From positions 25,122,651 to 25,186,650 of the forward strand of contig OY754967.1 in the NCBI GenBank assembly GCA_963576475.1: a stretch of DNA of 64,000 nucleotides, written 5' to 3'. A program made the translations under genes and the position numbers. Positions 10,650 to 21,937 of this stretch are shown here, one piece after another. Every line of letters begins with the position of its first letter. The stretch's first letter is position 1. The notes beneath the pieces are model-generated. The model did not search any database. It was not told the origin of the DNA and saw only the letters and a list, made by a program, of their open reading frames with translations. This DNA comes from Molanna angustata (Eukaryota; Arthropoda; Insecta; Trichoptera; Molannidae).

Positions 10650-10867
10650 GCGTGTTATTTTTTTTTTATACAAACATTTTTTTTTTTCACCACCCATACG
10701 AATCTCGTACGAATGTCTGTTTCCTACGTATACATCTTCCTACGTTCCCTAAAATAAGCAAATAAATGCTTGTGCTATAGGTGAACGAAATCGGTCGAGG
10801 CAGGATTCGAACTCGCAATCACTGGGTTACTAACCCAGCGCGCTAACCGCTCTGCCACCGACCCATC
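10650..10867 (-). mobile_element. tRNA-Thr-like SINE, copy 5 (fullest)
   Basis: Read on the minus strand, positions 10867-10790 form a tRNA-like head. It has A-box GGCAGAGCGG, anticodon stem CTGGG/CCCAG with loop TTAGTAA (anticodon AGT, Thr), and B-box AGTTCGAATCC. The body (CGTTCACCTATAGCAC...) ends in an A-rich tail (T runs at 10650-10690). The flanks GTGTTAT and GTGTTTAT look like a short, slightly diverged target-site duplication. Insertion is into family B copy 2. Confidence 0.9.
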
Positions 10868-10905
10868 TGTGTTTATTCTACTTAATCGATTATTGAATAA
10901 ACCTA

Positions 10906-12688
10906 CCTACCTTCAATAATATTACACTCTAAAATATTAGTACGAGTATTTGATTGTAACTATAGAAACAAAATTAGATATTTGTAATAAGTATGGAAAA
11001 TTTAGGAGAAAGTGAAAAATAACATAAAAAAACATAAAAAAGTCTATTTTTTATTTGCCTAAGGTACTCACTGGTCGCAATGGAAGTTATATGCAGAATA
11101 TTTAACCTATAAAGTTCCTAGTTGTTGATTGAAAAGCTCACTAAAAAAATACACACATATCTACATATAAATACCTACATACATATAACTTTCTAAAATA
11201 TTATGGTGGGGATGTGTAATACGGAAGATATTGTCAGGTTTGATAGAAAAAGAATTCGATCCTGGAATGGATACGTAAATAGAATAAAAGATGATAGCGT
11301 ATCGCTCTTCAGGGGAACCTAGACAGAAATTGACCAATAGGTAAAGACAATATATTATTATCAGGGCGGTCAACCGGCCACCGCGCCGTGACATACAAAT
11401 GAATAATTTTACTTCGGCGTTGATTCTCAGCTGAGGTGAAATTTATTACTCAGACAAAATTTTATTTTTGATTATTTGAGCTGGTAACACAAGCTAGTTG
11501 GAAACAATTGAAATTCGTCAAAAAAACTGCCACTAGTGCTGATTGCAAAGAAAGTGTAGGTATAGAATACAACAAATACCTAAATAAATATTAAATAAAA
11601 ACTTATATAGAAAAAGGAACCTATTTCATATATTAAAAATTAATCATATTTACCAAACTTATCCGGTATTGCTTATTCTGTTTTTTATTTCGCGTTTTAT
11701 TTTTTTTATGAAAATCCTTTCGCATTCCCTAGAAACCTCCCGTATTACGATTGCCTGTGTGATTTTGCTCAATCAGATTTTTCTCGAATTTTAATGATTT
11801 CCCAGGATTTGGAAAGTTAACCCTATATAATATTTTCAATCTTGGTTCGAGTCAAAAGGTGATTTAATTTAACAACTTGATTATTTTACATTTTCTCGTT
11901 CGGAATTTGCAGAGTATAAATTTAATGTAAGTAGGTACCATTAAATCCCAGGGATCTGTAGTAGGTAAACTTCGATGTAATATCATAAAGGATTTAATAA
12001 TGTGTTTAAACGGATAAATGATATTTCCAGAGAAAATGTTATTTAATCAAGAACACTCAGATATAGCAAATATGTAATTAAGCGTGATCATTTTATGGAC
12101 TTGCTAAACTGTTGCGTTTGTGTAAATGTGGTATTGTAGATATAACGTAGTAATATTATGGTTTCCTCTCTTTTTGCCAACGTTATTAGATTTTCGATCT
12201 ACGGACAACAGCGGACTTGTCAAATTATTTAGGGCTTTACTGACACATCACATCAAGTTTCATTGATATATCGTTCATAAAAAATATCCTTATTAAAAAA
12301 AATATCCTTATTAAAAAAAATCATATTAGAATCCTTTCGATTTCAAGAAACACAAGATATATCTACATAATTCAGACTGGGTACAAGAAACGTAAAAGAA
12401 AATGTCCTGGTGGATTTCTTACAGAAAAATAATCTATATTCAACACATTCTTCAACAAAAAACCCAGATATCCAGAAACCCCAATAATATTACAACAAAT
12501 GAAATTGATTACATTCACTGCACCCATGCACAAATACATTTTCAGCGATATATCTGTTTAAAATTGGATTGCAGTAAATAATAACCATAAATTGGTAAGA
12601 GCTACAGTAAACATCAATACCAAATGAGAAAGGTTAAACTAATAAGAAAATCAAAGTATAGCTTAAACAACATGCTTTTATTAGTTAA
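10906..12688. other. unassigned AT-rich DNA
   Basis: A short direct duplication of AATATCCTTATTAAAAAAAA lies at about 12285-12320. No gene or repeat copy recognised otherwise. Confidence 0.45.
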
Positions 12689-13490
12689 CTAGCTTTTATG
12701 TCCCGCCGTTGGCCAAGAATGTAAAATTATGAAGGAATAAGCAATCGTTTTTATAATATTGTCACCCAATTATTTTGCAAAATCGGACTATGAAATGTTG
12801 TTTGAAATTTGATTGAGTTTAAGCATTGTAAAATGTTCAAGTGATGGCCACAACCCATTCTTTTTTATATATATCTATAAAGTGTGAATGAAGTATAATA
12901 TACAATTTCTGCACGCATGGACTATGCGAAATGGTTTTAAATATGACTGTTTATCAACGTTGTAAAGAGATTGGTTTGGCCACAACCCCCATTTTTAAAT
13001 ATTATCATCGAAAACAAATTGTAATATGTAACTATTGAAAATTATTTCATAATCACATTTATTTCAAAGGTATATTATTTTAAAGAACATTTTAAAGAAC
13101 GTAAGAAAATGAAATATCGTACGAAAAGATATTAAAATGGCGGGGTTATATGTACAAAACGCTTACTTTAAAAATAAGTTAAACATTATAATTAGACAAA
13201 ATATTCACCATGTTTTTCACTTAAAAGCTTAGTTATACTTGAAAATATATTTTTTTCGTGTAAATACGTACTTCTAACTTTTAAACTAACAGATATTTGC
13301 GTGCAAAATGTACACTTTTTTGACAGATATGACTTGGAAAATTTTGTATGAAAAAAAAATATTAAAATATTTTTAAAATTCAGCATTTTTATCGCATTAT
13401 TTTTAGCGTGACACTGCATCAGGTATACTGGTACATGTTCGCACATAAATTAGATTTTTAGATGCTCTTGGTTTTTCAGAAGGCGTGAGA

Positions 13491-13537
<47 letters not shown>

Positions 13538-13574
13538 ATACACACTAACAAAATCATTGTTTTATTACTTTAGA
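12689..13574 (-). mobile_element. Helitron-like element, short copy C1
   Basis: On the minus strand it starts TCTAAAGTAATAAA after A and ends ACATAAAAGCTAG before T. The ends match those of the three longer copies (25249-27891, 34112-37106, 60122-63216). The 5' third includes (GT)n at 13495-13530, and the last 350 bases hold GGCCACAACCC-type units. The middle satellite arrays of the long copies are missing, so this is an internal-deletion derivative. No Rep/helicase is encoded. Confidence 0.9.
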
Positions 13575-13607
13575 TGATAGGGACAAAATGAATAGGTACA
13601 TCAAAAA

Positions 13608-14275
13608 CAAACATTATGAGAAATGCAGAGCCGTTGAAGAGCATCTTGGTACATCATCGAAATAGTTGATAGTTATGTTTATTTTGGAAACACTATGAAA
13701 CTCGAAAAAGAAAATCAAGAGGTGGAATTCGAAATAAGAAGAGATCTATCATGGGCCGCTTTTAGTAAACTTTCGTACTAATATCCTCAAGTCTCCGAAG
13801 TACGCCAATTATCTTAAAAAGAAAGGCTTTGACACTTGCGTTCTCCCGGTACTGACATATGGCTGTGAAACTCTTGTGTTTATAAACAGAATGCTACATA
13901 ATTTAACTGTAACACAAAGAGCCACGGAAAGGTGAATGCTGGGTATTTTGTTAAGAGATAAGAAAAACTAACCTGCGGATTAGTGAGAAAACCAAAATAA
14001 CTGACTTTGTCCAAAAAAATGCCAACCGAAAGTGGAGCTGGGCAGGGCATGTCACCCGAGCCACAGACTCCAGATGTGCTAAGAAAGTGGTAGAATTGCT
14101 GCTTAGAATAGGCAAAAGAAGTGTTGGAAGGCCTCAAAACATGGTGGTCCGACGATGTTAGAGTGGCTGGAAGCAGATGGATGCGGTATGCCCAATATAG
14201 GGAGCTGTGGAAGTCTCAGGGGGATGCCTATGCCCATTACTGGATGAAGGAGGGCTGACGAAGAAGAAAATATAC
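13608..14275 (+). pseudogene. RTE-like LINE C-terminal region, decayed
   Basis: Plus-strand fragments in shifting frames match the region after the reverse transcriptase in RTE-like elements. They include SYVYFGNTMKLEKENQ and EIRRDLSWAAFSKL, then LPVLTYGCETL after a frame change, then a W-x-GHV-type ARATDS block and a C-terminus like DAYAHYWMKEG-stop followed by GACGAAGAAGAAAA. Several stops and frameshifts are present. The tail is AAG-type, like the elements at 1.6, 21.9 and 51.7 kb. Confidence 0.8.
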
Positions 14276-14963
14276 ATAATATAAGTACTACTGCTGTCTT
14301 ATACCTAAAATATGTTGTAAAATATTTAGATATCCCTTAATTTAACAATTTAATTCAGTTCCCAAGAGAGACGTTCAGTATTTTCTTGAACAAAACTTTG
14401 CCAAAACTCCAAAAATATAAAGTTATTCACTCGTGAATTATTAAGAATCAATTATATTATTATCTAGCGAAATAAACATAGTTTCAAATAAGCATAAAAA
14501 AATCCTTCTAGAAACTTTTCCATATCATACATACGTTAATTTTATACTGTGACGTCATATGAACTAATTGGATCCGTTAGTTTCTAAAATAATTTATCTC
14601 GTCTACTTCACACGAGAATACTAAACATATCATTTATTTTCGATACCAAAGTCTAACGAAATATCTGTATCTATTTATATCCTGGTACTCGACGAGATGT
14701 CCAAAATATTTAACCTTTGGCATACAAAATGCCTTCTTCAGCTGAAATTGTTTGACCACTTGAATAACTGATCGCTGTTATAAAGTTCAGTACAAATTAT
14801 ATCGATTTAAAGTTAGTGTCAAAATGTAACTTTAGAGATACTTATGAATCTTTTATTTATTTCGGATACTTAATTATTCTTGTGTAAGTGAAATTAACCT
14901 GTACATTGTTTTAATAATATAAATTAATATATTTATAATATAACTGTTTAAATAAAATATTCG
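14276..14963. other. unassigned AT-rich DNA
   Basis: No feature seen. Confidence 0.5.
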
Positions 14964-15045
14964 TGACTCACTTGGTTAGGTATCTGACTGCTGATACAAT
15001 GGTCCCAGGTTGGATTCCCGACGCAGGCACAGTTTTTAATCGTTT
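14964..15045 (+). mobile_element. second type of tRNA-like SINE head
   Basis: TGACTCACTTGGTTAGGTAT (A-box region) and GGTTGGATTCCCGACG (B-box region) are separated by about 30 bases, as in a tRNA-derived SINE promoter. The sequence differs from the Thr-like family. I cannot delimit its 3' end. Confidence 0.5.
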
Positions 15046-15804
15046 TCAGTCTGGATCTGCGAAACGATTGATATCTTAAATCTCCAGAATGTGGCAAATT
15101 ATTATTGGGTGCATGTATTAATTTTTGCCATAGTACCGGTTAGTTGCTCGAGACGTAATATAAAATGTAAAATATTATAAAAAAACATGCTGCTGATACG
15201 TAACAAAATGTTTTTATGTAGGTACATACATCATATACTATACAAATTATTATAAAAAATACGGATAAACTGTTAAATCTCTTATTATAGGAATGATAAT
15301 TTTGTTGTAAAATTAAATCAATACTTAGAGGTTTGTTAATGGAATGTTGTAACATTCATGGCAACCTACCTTTATTTCCGTTTTCACTTTATTTCAGTAA
15401 CAACTCTTAACAAGGGGGGATTTTAAATTGAAAAAGGCTCTTTCCAATGTTTTAGTATATCATTCTCTCAAGAGGCTACCAGCTACAATAAGAGACGTGT
15501 TGAATTATTGTTGGTATTACCCTTTTATGTTTCGAAATTCCCCAACTGCACGCCAAGGCGTAATACCGAGGGAAATGAAGTACTAAAAAATACATTTATG
15601 GGTAGGTACCCAAGAATCCACCTAGCTCCAGTTTTTACACAGTTAATATACAGGTCGTTTTCCACGGGCAGTTACACTTTTAAAACTGCTAAGATTAATT
15701 ATTAGACACATTAAAAGTTACTTGTGCATATTTTTATTGCGAAAACAAAAACATGCACAGATAAGACATACTTACTGGTCGTATACAAAATTTATAATCA
15801 TGGG
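15046..15804. other. unassigned DNA
   Basis: A 65-codon plus frame at 15508-15705 has no recognisable motif. Nothing else seen. Confidence 0.45.
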
Positions 15805-15992
15805 ATCTACTCCGAATTCTGAGTAAATCCATGTATGGAAACATATATGCTGCGAAGCCTCTAAGTTGGTGTTTTTAGCATGCAAAAAGTCCACTTCGCA
15901 TACAAAATGTTCCTTCATACACGCGTCTTGGATTTAAACTGCCTATTCCTTCAAAAGAATTTCATTCTCTCGAACGAATCGACAGTTGGAAT
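15805..15992 (+). repeat. repeat family A, partial copy
   Basis: Matches 6930-7115: CTACTCCGAATTCTGAGTAA, ATATATGCTGCGAAGCCTC, GCATGCAAAAAGTCCACT and the terminal CGAATCGACAGTTGGAATAT. It contains only the right end of family A. Confidence 0.8.
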
Positions 15993-16084
15993 ATACTCCT
16001 TTGCTGGAAATCGAACACAGAAGTCAAATGACTTACCAGTAAGCCTTAGCCTTACCAGTAGTTATGAACTTATTTTTTACATTT

Positions 16085-16215
16085 TATTCTCTCCGTGCCA
16101 TGTCAGGTCCCCCCGACGTGACTTCTGCTATCATTATGGCATAGAATTCTCTTTCCTTATCTAACCGGAACAGCTCCTCCATTTTATGAATTCCGGCCTA
16201 TTCCCGAATTTATTT
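16085..16215 (-). pseudogene. RTE-like LINE 3' end remnant
   Basis: The minus strand reads RRQISWLKNKFG and, after a frame change, ELFRLDKEREFYAIMIAEVT. This resembles the usual RISWLKNLR...ELFRxA...AxMIAxVR terminus of one RTE-like LINE group. Only about 45 codons remain. Confidence 0.6.
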
Positions 16216-16394
16216 TTTAGCCAAGAAATCTGCCTCCTATCCGCACCGCGACTACCGTCATTATTTTTTTCCTTTTATGATTCTTCTGTATACCTAATCT
16301 AATTTTTTCTTATATATTTTCTCTAAATCTTTGTCCAAATTATTGGGTATTAAGTTGTCTTGCGTTATGTTGTTGTCTTCTGTTGATATAATTG

Positions 16395-16681
16395 CATGAA
16401 CATCTAGAGATGTCAAACAGTCGAGGTTTTTGGATTTGGAGGAAGCTGCTAGGGGAATGGGACTTCAGGTGAACTTCTCATAAATAAAGTAAATGATTGC
16501 ATTCAAAACACCCAACCTTAGAAATTACCCCAGGAACATTATTATATCATAGAAATTATTGATTCGTTCCAATACTTAGGCTCAGTAGTAACCAGCAAAT
16601 ATGATTAGTGTTGAGATTAAAAGGAGAATCGCAGTAGCAAATAAGTGTAAATAAAAAAATAAATAAATAATAAATAAATAA

Positions 16682-16765
<84 letters not shown>

Positions 16766-17372
16766 ATTAATTAATTAATTAATTAATTAATTAATTAATT
16801 AATTAATAAATAAATTAATTAATTAATTAATTAATTAATTAATTAATTTATAAATAAATAAATAGGAATCCACAAGCACCTTAAATCTCGTTTGCTGACA
16901 AGAACCACAAATTTACTGTTGTATAAAACGCTGTTGATTCCAGTACTTATGTACGGAGGTGAGTGCTGGGTCCTGAGTAAACGAGACGAAAATGCGCTTC
17001 TGGTCTTGAGAAAAATCTTCGGGGCTGTCTGTGAAAATAGAGCATGGTGGATAACATATGTCCATGAGCTAGAACGTATGTACAACGTGCCCAGCATTGT
17101 AAAGTACATAAACACTTATCGCCTTAGATAGTTGGGACATCTCCAGGGCATGGAGCAGAGCCGAGTCCCGAAGAAGATTCTCAACACACGACCAGATGGG
17201 AAGCGAAACGTGGGAAGACCCAAATTAAGGTGGAAAGGACCCCGAATGCAATCAGTGCAACTAATTGGAAGGTGCGGCCGACAGACCGGGTGGAATGACG
17301 GAAAGTTCTTGAGGAGGCCAATAAGGCTCATGATGGGCTGTAGCGCCATTGGTGATAATGATAATGTTATCT
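16395..17372 (+). pseudogene. RTE-like LINE C-terminal region split by a microsatellite
   Basis: Before the microsatellite one reads FEEAARGMGLQVN and EIKRRIAVANKC. After it come GIHKHLKSRLLTRTTNLLLY and KTLLIPVLMYGGECWVL, then PVCENRAWW and, after a stop at 17129, GHLQGMEQSRVPKKIL, VGRPKLRWKGP and a WNDGKFLRRP-type end. The order is that of the post-RT region of an RTE-like LINE. The homologous copy at 47583-48275 shows the uninterrupted version (ENKCYFGIHRHLKSR). The 3' end is GGGCTGTAGCGCCATTGG plus GAT-type repeats. Stops and indels make it dead. Confidence 0.85.
16643..16866. repeat. (AAAT)n/(AATT)n microsatellite
   Basis: Blocks of AAAT, then AATT, then AAAT units, about 220 bases in all, interrupt the LINE frame between ANKC and GIHKHL. 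Confidence 0.95.
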
Positions 17373-20300
17373 TTCTAGAAGTAATTTCAGAAAATTCAGT
17401 ATTCGGTAATAGTTTAAGAATGTAATAATATTTAGAAGTACTGCTATCTTGTCTCTTGTTACATTAAAGATGTTTCATTGCTATTATTCTTTGTCAAACC
17501 ATTTAAGTTAATTACCCAATAAAATTTGTTGAATTATTAAATGGCACACCTCGGGCTTATTTTCGTAATTTGAAATTGAATGAGTAAGAAGTAGCTTTGA
17601 AGAAAATGCAATAAATATATCGTTAATGAGAAGGTATTTGTCCACATTCAACAATTTATTTTTGCACTATGCAAATAATTGTGGATTAAAATAGAGCATT
17701 TTTTTTAAAAACATGTAAACACTGCTTATAAATTATTTTAAATAGCTACTCCTTGCGTGATCTGGACGGCATTTATTTTGTTGTTAGTAAATACAATAAT
17801 ATAAATGTGGATAAAAGTTGTTTTGAATAATAATCTCCTTAATTATCATACCTACTTTAAGTCTCTTAAATAACTGCCATTGATTGGATGAAGAAGTTTA
17901 TCGGATTTATGAGTAAAGCATACTTACTAAATCACCATATTGACTTATTAAAAGACAATTTGACTTTAAATGCGTCATAAGGTGAATTTTACAACAACAC
18001 ATCTACATTGAAATAGAGTTTATTTTAGAATTAAAAAAAATGGTGTTAAAAAAATCATAAATTTGAATAAGACAACAAAGGCACATTTATTTTTCTAGTT
18101 TTTGTAATTTGTGAATTCATTGATATAAGTACTCAATAATACAGCCACTGTACTCATTAACCTCAGATAAACCCTGAAGATTTCAATGGTTGACTATATG
18201 TTGAAAAAACAACTATATATTATATTGATTCTAAAATATAAATAAAATTTAATATTGATTCTAAATATAAATAAAATGATTCTAGCCGTATAGTCAAATA
18301 AATATATATTATTTCGACGACGGGTAAGAATGTTTTCTCACCGAATCATTCAGACAAATAATATCGCTACTTCCATCACCGCCCGCTCTGCATATGGGTA
18401 CTGTAAACGGCCCCTTCACAGAACGCTAAGTGAGCGACAAAAATGCATAGCACGAAAAGTAACTCATGGAGCCCTCTAGATTAGCAATATCGGCACCATA
18501 GTGCAAAAAGAGCAATCGACGAATATGGATAGAAGATTCACACTCGTGGACTGTCATCGACTTCAGATCTTTTTAAATGTAAAGCATTAAAAGTGTGACA
18601 AAGATCTTGTTAAAAATATAAACTTAATGGGAATCAACCAATAGTAATAGTTAGGAAGGCTTTAAAATAGACTAGAAATAGAATAGAGAATTTTGAAAGT
18701 CACTGTTGGAGCAAATGGACTGTATGAAGGGATTAAAATTGGGAATGGAAGATAAACAATAATTCGAAAGGAGCATAGATCAATGAAGGTAAATTTGTAC
18801 TTACCGCCAGCCGCGACGAAACAATATTGAAGTTGAACTTGAAAGTTATTTACAGTACAGGAAACACCACACGAAGCACTATGAACTATGACGAAGAAAC
18901 CTATGTAGAAAATTACTAAAACGCAGGTAAACTTATGACATATATGTAGGGTAAGTGCACTGTGTCGTCTCTCGAAGTTAACTCGCTGTACTGTATGTAG
19001 ATCAATACTGTTTGTAGGTAGTCTTCTTTTTGTAACATTTCTTCTCGGCTAGGCGGGTTGGCATACATTGTCTATGATAGGGCGGATAAGGAGAGGATTC
19101 AAATGGATATCCCTAACAGTTACTTTCTTTACTTTTCGTATGGTTTTCTATCAGATTTTAAAGTCTCAGTTCCAGCGCTTAGAGCCAGTTCACCGCCTCT
19201 GGTTTCGCCTCGTGGATATCTTGGAGGCTTTCACTAAATTTCTTATGTAAGCTGGTAGTCTTGCACCACGTGTTTCACCACGTGTATTGAAAGTTTCTTT
19301 TCTCTCTTGCAACGATGAATGCATGTTCGGTCATGGTCTTGCATAAAACGTAACAATGACAGGTTTCGGTTATCAGTGTTGTCCGGAGAACTCTCAAACC
19401 CCGCAGAAACTCAATGACATTTAATATTATAGACACGTTATATGAGAGCGAAACGTAATAATGCAAAGATGGTACAGTTTAACGAATTCTTACAATATCA
19501 CCAAGAAAGAGCACACACGATAGAATACAGTTAAGTGAAAAAGAGATCATACAATAATAGACACACATTGCAGACATATTTTCTTTTCTACATATGTATG
19601 TGCAATCCAGTGTAACTTATAATTTATGAACCTTTCAATGTTCGATTTTATTTTTAATTTAAATTTGAGGCGTATTATAAGTACCTACAAAGTATTATAA
19701 CGATTAGGTGAAAATTTGACTTGGTTTTGGCTACAAAAAATAGCTTAAATTAGTCATCATTTCAACAATCTCTGAATGTTGTCTGTATCAAGGTATGCAA
19801 CATAATACAAAGGTAAACATTGTATTTTCAATCATTTTGTTGTAAGGTCTATAAATAAACAATCATGTTGCTTACCTACTTTTAAACCATCTCAAGGTGG
19901 GAAATAGCTAACTTAACGACCTGAATCGAGTTCGAGAAAATCATAAATATTGTTAGAATTTACCTACATAGGTGAATTCTAACGATCAATTATCTCAGTA
20001 CGATCAATGATCAATGATCTCAGTAAGAATATTTTTAGATTTTAGAATATAATTAACATTTTGGCATCGAAAATAATACCATGTCGTAAAAAACCATTCA
20101 TCGTATAGATGCCGCCAAACTTCTTGAGCTTTTTCGCTGTGGTGGGGCGCGGTTCGCACATATAACAACCAAGCAAAAAGACAAATTTGCGGTCTGCGCA
20201 CCCACGTGACGGGTTCTAGTTGTTTTACGATAACGATAACTATTGGGTAGTTTTTCGTGTTATTTTATGATCGATATACTTACACGTTTCAATAAATTCC

Positions 20301-20900
20301 CTTAAATTGCAATATCACGATCAAAAATTTAAATATTCAATAGCACGATAAATACAAAAAAAAATACAAATTATTTTCGTCTATGATTTTTACATATAAA
20401 TTGTTATTTGCTTAAACAAAATATATGAACTCTTGTTTTTTTAATCCTGGTAATACCTGGACTTAATATATGAACTTTTGTTTTTTTTAATCATGGTAAG
20501 CCAGCACCATGTGAGAATTATATACGTAGGTATGTACATATGTACAAAAAAACATATTATTATCTCCTATGCCACGAAAATGAAAATAACAAATATTATC
20601 TCATAATTTATTCAAGTTATTCATATATTTTTAACACAGATGAATTTAATATTCTGCACCTATTTCGACTGTCTGAATTAAGTTTATAGGTACTTATAAT
20701 CATATAATGTATAGAAAAAAATATATTCGAGTAGGTATTATTAGTAGGTAGGTATTCTATTACAATAGAGTAAAGATAAATTATTAAAGTATTTAAACTA
20801 TAACCTTCTGCTTTTTATTGTTTTAAAAATGTTTATTCTATTTAAATATTTCGAAGATACCATTTAAATATGTTATATTTTTAAACAATTTTATATAAGT
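17373..20900. other. mostly unassigned DNA, possibly single-copy
   Basis: No repeat family seen elsewhere in the window recurs here. The segment 18780-19500 is less AT-rich than its surroundings and includes a possible minus-strand exon end (separate entry). Small frames at 19068-19250 (+), 19275-19466 (-) and 20004-20201 (-) carry no motif I recognise. The last is preceded by a CACGTG box. Confidence 0.4.
18805..19005 (-). other. candidate exon end with splice-donor consensus
   Basis: On the minus strand an open stretch of about 65 codons, without an ATG, ends at GGCG followed by GTAAGTAC (18797-18804), a near-perfect 5' splice site. The encoded residues (SASCGVSCTVNNFQVQLQ and so on) match nothing I recognise. 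It could be part of a host 5' exon or chance. No transcript evidence is available. Confidence 0.2.
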
Positions 20901-20916
20901 ATTATATGATTTCTTT

Positions 20917-21894
20917 ACCCGAGCACAAGGAATACCCGAAGAATACATTAAACTGATACAAGACATGTATTACAATATCACCACCAGAATTAAATTCCCA
21001 GCAGGACTTAGCGATAACTTTGAAGTCAAAGTGGGAGTTCACCAAGGGTCTGCTCTCAGTCCCTTCCTTTTTAACCTGGTCATGGACTATCTTACAAGAA
21101 ATGCACAGCAATCGCTGCCGTGGTGTATCTTATATGCAGATGATGTGCTCCTTATCTCAGACTCGGCCATCCTATTACAGGAGAACCTTGATACTTGGAG
21201 AAGAGCTCTAGAAGATAATGGTCTGCGGATAAGTCGTGATAAGACAGAATACATGGTATGCGAGTTTGAAAGAAGTTGCACTGAACAGTACATATGTATT
21301 GAGGATAACCCAGTACCAAGAGTAAACCAATTCAAGTACCTTGGATCGATACTCACAAGTGATGCCAATGTAGATAGCGATGTATCACACAGGATAAACG
21401 TGGCATGGTTGAAGTGGAGAACTCTGACTGGGGTACTCTGCGATAAGAAAATGCCAGTGAGAACAAAGGGAAGGGTATATAAGACAGCTGTCAGACCGGC
21501 GATGTTGTATGGAGCTGAGTGCTGGACCGCCAAGAAATGCCACGAACAAAAACTCCACACCGCCGAAATGAAAATGCTTAGGTGGGCAGGCGGTGTTACA
21601 AGAGTTGATAAAATCAGGAACATCTATATTCGAGGAAGTTTCAAAGTGGCACCGATAGTGGACAAACTAAAAGAAACAAGGCTGCGTTGGTATGGCCATG
21701 TTATGCGTCGTGATGAGAATCACATCGTGAGAAAGACACTAGACATACCAACTATTCAGCGGAGAAGAGGTCGTCCGCCGGCAACTTGGTGGTCTAGCAT
21801 TCAAAAAGAACTTCAGAGGGACCACATCGATACCTTGACGACCCAGGACAAAGTGTCCTGGAGATTGCGTACCAGGAGGGCCGACCCCGACTAA
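20917..21894 (+). CDS. RTE-like reverse transcriptase, C-terminal two-thirds (partial)
   Basis: The frame is open from the truncation point (the first in-frame Met is at 20965) to TAA at 21892, with no internal stop. In order it shows GIPEEYIKLIQDMY upstream of the Met, then VGVHQGSALSPFLFNLVMD (motif B of the RT palm) and LYADDVLLI (catalytic YADD, about residues 57-60 from the Met). Next come FKYLGSIL, MLYGAECW, LRWAGGVTRVDKIRN, ETRLRWYGHVMRRDEN and a terminal RRADPD. This is the usual order for RTE-type elements. The endonuclease and RT fingers, including the first catalytic Asp, are missing, so the protein cannot act, although the remaining frame is intact. Confidence 0.92.
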   Translation, partial: TRAQGIPEEYIKLIQDMYYNITTRIKFPAGLSDNFEVKVGVHQGSALSPFLFNLVMDYLTRNAQQSLPWCILYADDVLLISDSAILLQENLDTWRRALEDNGLRISRDKTEYMVCEFERSCTEQYICIEDNPVPRVNQFKYLGSILTSDANVDSDVSHRINVAWLKWRTLTGVLCDKKMPVRTKGRVYKTAVRPAMLYGAECWTAKKCHEQKLHTAEMKMLRWAGGVTRVDKIRNIYIRGSFKVAPIVDKLKETRLRWYGHVMRRDENHIVRKTLDIPTIQRRRGRPPATWWSSIQKELQRDHIDTLTTQDKVSWRLRTRRADPD

Positions 21895-21921
21895 CACGGG
21901 ACTAAGGCAAAGAAGAAGAAG
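20917..21921 (+). mobile_element. 5'-truncated RTE-like LINE with target-site duplication
   Basis: The insertion is framed by a perfect 16-bp direct repeat, ATTATATGATTTCTTT, at 20901-20916 and 21922-21937. The 5' end is truncated inside the reverse transcriptase and the 3' end is GGCAAAGAAGAAGAAG, an AAG-type tail. Together these are the marks of target-primed reverse transcription. The exact duplication implies a fairly recent event. Confidence 0.93.
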
Positions 21922-21937
21922 ATTATATGATTTCTTT

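Larger units (their letters stand above)
10425..10905 (+). repeat. interspersed repeat family B, copy 2
   Basis: Matches copies at 405 and 30755 from CTCCTCACTAACCCAAGGGG onward. It carries an expanded (GT)n and is split by a SINE: the B sequence stops at about 10649 within CGTGTTAT and resumes at 10868 with GTGTTTATTCTA. Confidence 0.75.

Noticed and set aside
10371..10765. Cys/Val-rich frames of 66-128 codons
   Set aside because: Translations of a (GT)n microsatellite in all three frames.
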